Shown here: positions 60,234-64,000 of the stretch, piece by piece | Layout: every line of letters starts with the position of its first letter | Numbering within the stretch: the first letter of the stretch is position 1 | Source: JADKAV01 sp041393775 | Lineage (GTDB): Bacteria; Actinomycetota; Actinomycetes; S36-B12; UBA10799 | Assembly: GCA_041393775.1 (NCBI GenBank) | Contig: JAWKJM010000004.1 | Coordinates: forward strand, 186,001-250,000 | Reading direction: 5' to 3' | DNA length: 64,000 nucleotides | Program-made: the position numbers and the translations under genes | Notes under the pieces: generated by a model | Told to the model about the DNA's origin: nothing | The model's input: the letters and a program-made list of their open reading frames with translations, nothing else | Database searches by the model: none

Positions 60234-60896
60234 CTAGCCCTGCTCGAGCCGGTAACCCATGCCCCGAACAGTGGTAATCGCACCATCCCCCAGTTTCTTG
60301 CGCAGGTACCGAACGTACACGTCGACGACGTTACTGCCCGGGTCGTAGTCGAATCCCCAGACCCCGCTGAGCAACTGCTCGCGCGACAGCACCTGCCCTT
60401 GATGGCGCAGGAACATCTCGAGCATCGAGAACTCGCGCGCGGTGAGCTCGTGCTCATGGCCCGCCACGGTCACCCGGCGCGTCATCAGGTCCAGGTGGAC
60501 ATCGCCAGCCGACAGGCTCTGCGTGCCCGCCTCCATGCTGGGCCGGATCCGGCGACGCACACGCGCGAGCAGCTCATCGAACGAGAAGGGCTTGGCCATG
60601 TAGTCGTCTGCGCCCCCGTCGAGGCCGGCAACGGTGTCCGCGACCGAATCCCGCGCGGTGAGGATGAGCACGGGCAATGCACTGCCGCTGCCGCGCAGAT
60701 CGTGCAGCACCTCGAAGCCGTCCTTGCCCGGCAACCCGATGTCGAGGATCAGGAGGTCGAAATCCTCCTGCGTGGCCAGGTGCAGTGCCTCCACCCCGTC
60801 CGGTGTGTGGGTCACGGCGAAGCCGTTGGCACGCAAGCCCTTGGTGACGAACGACGCGATCCGGGGTGAGTCCTCGGCGAGCAGGATGTGGGTCAT
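60234..60896 (-). CDS. OmpR-family response regulator
   Basis: A 220-residue regulator. Receiver 1-115: acidic pocket ED in LLAEDSPRI, phosphoacceptor Asp in LLILDIGLPGKDGFE, Thr in LILTARD and Lys in YMAKPFSFDELLARV. DNA-binding winged helix 128-218 (LTAREFSMLEMFLRHQGQVLSREQLLSGVWG, NVVDVYVRYLRKKL). ATG at 60896 overlaps the kinase stop as ATGA. Its likely target includes the boxes at 63187-63224. Confidence 0.94.
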   Translation of the reverse strand: MTHILLAEDSPRIASFVTKGLRANGFAVTHTPDGVEALHLATQEDFDLLILDIGLPGKDGFEVLHDLRGSGSALPVLILTARDSVADTVAGLDGGADDYMAKPFSFDELLARVRRRIRPSMEAGTQSLSAGDVHLDLMTRRVTVAGHEHELTAREFSMLEMFLRHQGQVLSREQLLSGVWGFDYDPGSNVVDVYVRYLRKKLGDGAITTVRGMGYRLEQG

Positions 60897-62296
60897 CGCC
60901 GGGCCGTCTCGCGCACGACAGCGGGCAGGATCAGTCGCACATCTGCCCCGCCGAGTGGACTGTCCCCGATGGTCAGCCGTCCGTGGTGGGCTTGCGCAAT
61001 CGCTGTGACCAGTGCAAGCCCCAACCCGGCGCCGTCGGAATCGTGGCCGCGCCGGAACCGCGCGGTCACGTCGACGCGTTGCTCGGGCGCGATCCCGGGG
61101 CCACTGTCCCCGACCCACAGCTGCAGGTCGCCGCCGACGACCCGTCCCCCGATCTCGATCTCCTGCCCAGGCTCGGTGTGACGCACGGCGTTGTGGGCCA
61201 GTTGCAGCATCGCCTGGGTGATGCGCTGCCGGTCGACGACCACCTCGGCATCGGCCGGCTCGAGTTCCCAGCGGCGATCGCCCAGGGCGCTGGCCTTGAC
61301 GAGGATCTCGTCCAGCAGGCCACCGAGTGTGCACATCCCGGGTCGCACGAATCCGGGCTGATTCGCCTTCGTCAACGTCTGCAGGTCGTGCACGATGCGG
61401 TTCATCCGGGCGAGTTCGTCGAGGACCAGAGCCAGTGTCTGGTCGCGCTGTTCGGGGTCGTCCTCCAGCAGTTCCAGGTGGCCCTGCACGATCGTCAAGG
61501 GGGTGCGCAACTCGTGGCCGGCGTCATCGATGAACTCCCGCTGGGAGGCGAAAGCCTCCTCCAGCCGGTCCAGCATATCGTTGAATGTGCGGCCCAGTTC
61601 CGCGACCTCGTCGCCTGCGCCGGCGCTGATCGGGATGCGCTTGGACAGGTCGGTTTCACCGATGTCCTGGGCGGTCTGTCGCATGTGCCGCAACGGGGAC
61701 AGAACTCGTCCGGCGACGAACCAGCCGAGCCCGGCGGCGAGGACGAGTGCGCCGAGTGCGGCGGTGGCGAACCGCCCCATGACACTGGACAGGTCCGAGC
61801 CCTCCAGGCTGGCGAAGATGCCGACCACGAAAACCCCGGACTCGCCGCCCGCCTGTACGGGCACGGCGACCCAGCGGACGTCACCGGCGTCGGTCTGCAG
61901 GTTGCCCAGGGTGACGTCCTGAACTGCTTGAACCTGCTGCAACAGGGCGGGATCCCGGTCGATGCGCACCGGCGGGGAGTCGGAGCTGCGGTACTCGACC
62001 TCGCCGTTGATCATCACGAACATGGTCTCGTTCGGGTCCGGGATGCTGCGGTCGATGTGCTGGCCGAGCAGTGAGCGGACGTCGGTGAACGCAGCCCCGG
62101 TCTGCTGATCGACGCCCTGCTCGGCGGTGAGGCGCAACTCCGAGACTTCGCCGAGCAGTTCGGTGTCGATGCGGTCGCTGAGCCGGCTCACCAGCAATAG
62201 GTAGGCGCTGACCCACGAGACGACCAGGACGACCAGGACCGGAATGAGCACCCAGCCCAGGATCCGGATCCTGGTCGACCCGCGTATCGCCGACAT
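60893..62296 (-). CDS. Sensor histidine kinase
   Basis: A 467-residue membrane kinase. TM1 about 12-36, an extracytoplasmic sensor of about 135 residues, TM2 about 172-196, HAMP, HisKA with phospho-His in DDAGHELRTPLTIV, and a HATPase domain (LAHNAVRHT N-box, GDSGPGIAP, GAGLGLALV). It is coupled to the response regulator by ATGA overlap and preceded by a lipoprotein gene 4 bp away, which may help signal sensing. Confidence 0.94.
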   Translation of the reverse strand: MSAIRGSTRIRILGWVLIPVLVVLVVSWVSAYLLLVSRLSDRIDTELLGEVSELRLTAEQGVDQQTGAAFTDVRSLLGQHIDRSIPDPNETMFVMINGEVEYRSSDSPPVRIDRDPALLQQVQAVQDVTLGNLQTDAGDVRWVAVPVQAGGESGVFVVGIFASLEGSDLSSVMGRFATAALGALVLAAGLGWFVAGRVLSPLRHMRQTAQDIGETDLSKRIPISAGAGDEVAELGRTFNDMLDRLEEAFASQREFIDDAGHELRTPLTIVQGHLELLEDDPEQRDQTLALVLDELARMNRIVHDLQTLTKANQPGFVRPGMCTLGGLLDEILVKASALGDRRWELEPADAEVVVDRQRITQAMLQLAHNAVRHTEPGQEIEIGGRVVGGDLQLWVGDSGPGIAPEQRVDVTARFRRGHDSDGAGLGLALVTAIAQAHHGRLTIGDSPLGGADVRLILPAVVRETARR

Positions 62297-62300
62297 AGTC

Positions 62301-62780
62301 CTATTGCACTATGTAATCGAAGTCCTCGCTGACCGGTTCGCCGTCCTCGTCGACCATGAGTGTGTCCTTCTCGGCGTCGAACGAACCGTCCCCGTCATCG
62401 AGGTACAAAGCCGCCAGCAGTTCCTGGCTCATGGTGACCGGCGGTTGCAGGTTCACCGTGACCGGTTGTGTGCGCGGCGAGACCTCCTTGACGCCCAACA
62501 CATTGCCGCCGAGGTCCGAGATCGTCAGCCACGCCGGACCCCTGCCAAGGATGACCGAGGTGACGGTGACACTGCGGCCGTTGCCGTACTGGTCGTCCAC
62601 CTCGAGGTCCGCGACGCTGTCGGCGGCGGGGTTGGTGGGCTGCGGATCGGTAGTCTCGGGCAGCACGATCGCTTCGCTGGGGACCGCGCTGGGTTCGGTG
62701 GCTGGGGTGTCACTCCCGCACGCGGCGAGAGCCATTAGGGCAGCTCCGGCCAGCGCCACCTTAGATGCTGAGTCTGACAC
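62301..62780 (-). CDS. Lipoprotein, DUF7282-like, in two-component operon
   Basis: A 159-residue lipoprotein: signal peptide with lipobox LAAC, a Pro/Thr linker, then a beta-rich domain (SVTVTSVILGRGPAWLTISD, VNLQPPVTMSQELLAALYLDDGDGSFD) like DUF7282. The Asp-rich DDGDGSFDAEKD could bind calcium. The GTG at 62780 follows GGAGG and overlaps the end of the upstream gene by 20 bp. It may be the sensor's accessory or its regulated output. Confidence 0.75.
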   Translation of the reverse strand: MSDSASKVALAGAALMALAACGSDTPATEPSAVPSEAIVLPETTDPQPTNPAADSVADLEVDDQYGNGRSVTVTSVILGRGPAWLTISDLGGNVLGVKEVSPRTQPVTVNLQPPVTMSQELLAALYLDDGDGSFDAEKDTLMVDEDGEPVSEDFDYIVQ

Positions 62781-63144
62781 GGCACACCTCCCCGTTGGGT
62801 CCGGTGGCACGGGCGATGAACCGGTCCTTGCCGCGCCTGTCGCGCACCTGCTGCATGACGTCGACTTCGCCTTCGTGGTCGGCGACTCGCTTGGTGTGCA
62901 GAACGGTCTTGCCGTTGCGCTTGATGCGCACGTTCCAGGAGCGTCCGGCCGGTGCGTTCTCGATCTCGAAGTCGGCGTCGACGCGGCCGAACTCCTTCTC
63001 CAGGGAGAGGGTCGCGAACGCGCGGAGGCTGCATCGCTTGGACTTCTCGCGTTCCACCTCGAAGGCGTTGGCCGGGGTCGCCACCGCAGCTACGGTGCCG
63101 ACGGCGATCGCCGTGGTCGCGACCAGGGAAGCTGTCTTCTTCAT
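62761..63144 (-). CDS. Secreted small basic protein, first gene of the two-component operon
   Basis: A 127-residue exported protein. Signal peptide 1-27 ends ANAFEVE. The mature part is beta-rich with two Cys (KRCSLRAFATLS and EVCRVRLSI) that probably pair. No named family. It is first in a four-gene transcript (secreted protein, lipoprotein, kinase, regulator), with 11-bp-phased boxes upstream, so it is likely a target of the response regulator. Confidence 0.78.
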   Translation of the reverse strand: MKKTASLVATTAIAVGTVAAVATPANAFEVEREKSKRCSLRAFATLSLEKEFGRVDADFEIENAPAGRSWNVRIKRNGKTVLHTKRVADHEGEVDVMQQVRDRRGKDRFIARATGPNGEVCRVRLSI

Positions 63145-63186
63145 GTCATGTCCTCTCGTTGGGCATCCCCAGGTAACGGCCTGCGC

Positions 63187-63224
63187 ATGAAACCGTGATG
63201 AGACGACAATGAGAGGTTTCTCAT
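63187..63224 (-). promoter_or_regulatory. Three 11-bp-phased boxes: response-regulator binding site
   Basis: On the plus strand ATGAAA (63187), ATGAGA (63198) and ATGAGA (63209) recur exactly every 11 bp, with an inverted TCTCAT at 63219-63224. Direct repeats spaced 11 bp are the standard OmpR/PhoB-type target. It lies 43 bp upstream of the operon's first gene, so autoregulation is likely. Confidence 0.72.
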
Positions 63225-63475
63225 CCGGTTGCGATACACCCGGCGCGTGACGAAGACCGCGAGGCCGGCTCCGATCCGGGGTAGACGATGCTGTTGGCCA
63301 GGTCGATGTGGGCTTCGATCACGTGGTACTGGGTGCCGGTCAGGCCTTACGGACCCGCCTTCGCGGAGGAGTAGTCCGCCTCTCGTTTGATGCTCCGGGC
63401 ATGAGTCACGCCTGGCCGGCTGAGTCCTGACCTGGGATAACGGCTGAACCACCAAGACCCCAGCGGCCCACAGGA
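63225..63475. other. Intergenic region with a possible coding remnant
   Basis: The minus strand around 63285-63375 reads protein-like (LTGTQYHVIEAHIDLANSIVYP) but is broken by a stop (TAA) just upstream and has no start. It may be a trace of a lost gene. Otherwise nothing is seen. Confidence 0.3.
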
Positions 63476-64000
63476 TCATTTCTTCAGTTTGACGACCTTG
63501 CTGGTGTGGGCCCGGTAGCCGCGGGCGGACCTGCTCTTGGCCCTGTACTTGCCCTTCCCCAGATTGATCGTGAGTCTGTGTTTCGGTCCCTTGGTCACGT
63601 AGACCTTCGCCCTGCCCTTCTTCGCTTTGAGAGTCTTCCAGTCGCCGCGCTTGACCTGGACCACGAACTTCCACTGCTGCTTGGCGCCGAGGTCGGGCCT
63701 GATCCTCACGAGCAACTTGCTCTTACCGGCCTTCGCCTTGGCGATCACGGTGGTCGTGGGTGCGACGGGGTTCGACGCGGGCACAACAGGGGATGCCGAG
63801 GATACTGGGGCGACCGGGTTGCTGGGCGCGCTCGCAGGGCCGGTCCCCAGCGCGTTCGTGGCTGTCACACTGACCGTGTAGGTCGTGCCGTTCGTCAGCC
63901 CGATGATGGTGCAAGACGTCGTCGTGCTGGAGCAGTTGTTGCCCCCCGGGTCAGCTGTCGCCGTGTAGGAGGTGATGGCCGAATCCCCGTCGTCGACGGG
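63476..64000 (-). CDS. Fn3-containing secreted protein, C-terminal part (cut by window edge)
   Basis: The last 174 residues of a larger protein. Residues visible first form a fibronectin type III domain (GDSAITSYTATADPGG, LTNGTTYTVSVTATNALGTG), then a Ser/Pro/Val spacer, then a Lys/Arg-rich beta-like C-terminal domain (VIAKAKAGKSKLLVRIRPDLG to VVKLKK). The basic ending recalls two other exported proteins in this window. Likely a wall-bound adhesin- or propeller-type protein. Confidence 0.8.
   Translation of the reverse strand, partial: PVDDGDSAITSYTATADPGGNNCSSTTTSCTIIGLTNGTTYTVSVTATNALGTGPASAPSNPVAPVSSASPVVPASNPVAPTTTVIAKAKAGKSKLLVRIRPDLGAKQQWKFVVQVKRGDWKTLKAKKGRAKVYVTKGPKHRLTINLGKGKYRAKSRSARGYRAHTSKVVKLKK

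Noticed and set aside
60897..61334. N-terminal extension of the response regulator
   Set aside because: It is a shadow of the histidine kinase gene; the receiver domain begins at the ATG at 60896 with an ATGA overlap.

Overview
The window is GC-rich, densely coded bacterial chromosome from a member of the Actinomycetota. Evidence: GTG and TTG starts, FadD15-like acyl-CoA ligase, EF-G2, two DUF222/HNH (13E12-type) genes, PadR and TetR regulators, a DUF6777 protein and a c-di-AMP riboswitch upstream of an NlpC/P60 hydrolase. I cannot name the genus. The class I-type HMG-CoA reductase and the secreted propeller proteins suggest a lineage outside the best-known genera. No rRNA, tRNA, CRISPR array or intact insertion sequence was seen.

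1-7 kb: an oxidoreductase (cut by the edge) with a divergent TetR, a GNAT enzyme, a YbjN protein, a Cys-rich protein, a TetR-ACT-GNAT fusion, then a HIT-HNH gene pair. A family of long palindromes (2687-2870, 5128-5207, 6799-7002) punctuates this stretch, with two gene remnants beside the HIT-HNH pair. 7-24 kb: envelope and signalling genes (lipoprotein, two NlpC-type secreted proteins, two GGDEF proteins, PadR, DUF6777), an AbiEi/DUF559 gene bracketed by hairpins, a YciO protein, FadD, EF-G2 and a secreted SGNH hydrolase. 24-30 kb: an XRE-cupin regulator facing an ornithine-cyclodeaminase-like/aminotransferase/EamA operon, then a GlxA-type regulator facing a membrane protein. 30-34 kb: F420-type reductase, DUF222/HNH copy A, LtrA. 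34-39.5 kb: a TetR-controlled acyl-CoA catabolic cluster (SGNH-SDR-TetR against FabG-MaoC-acyl-CoA dehydrogenase-SDR).

39.6-40.2 kb is a non-coding minisatellite: a 187-bp direct duplication running into fourteen 19-bp tandem units. 40-46 kb: TetR/hemerythrin pair, thioesterase, HOT-type dehydrogenase, HMG-CoA reductase, membrane protein and a pterin-dehydratase/VOC fusion. 46-57.5 kb: a secreted propeller with one Cys pair per blade, an NYN/OST-HTH protein, an ArsR-SRPBCC pair, a small 52-residue gene, a penicillin-binding-type lipoprotein, cupin, GAP-family protein, class V aminotransferase and a second secreted propeller. 57.6-60.2 kb repeats earlier material: DUF222/HNH copy B (nearly identical to copy A, opposite strand), a decayed DUF559 fragment and a second YciO gene. 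60.2-63.2 kb is a four-gene operon (secreted protein, lipoprotein, histidine kinase, OmpR-type regulator) preceded by three 11-bp-phased boxes. The window ends in an Fn3-containing secreted protein.

Main points to follow up: the HIT-HNH pair between palindromic elements, the TetR-ACT-GNAT fusion, a 143-bp double-hairpin element present twice in inverted orientation, the 19-bp array, and the duplicated DUF222/DUF559/YciO material.
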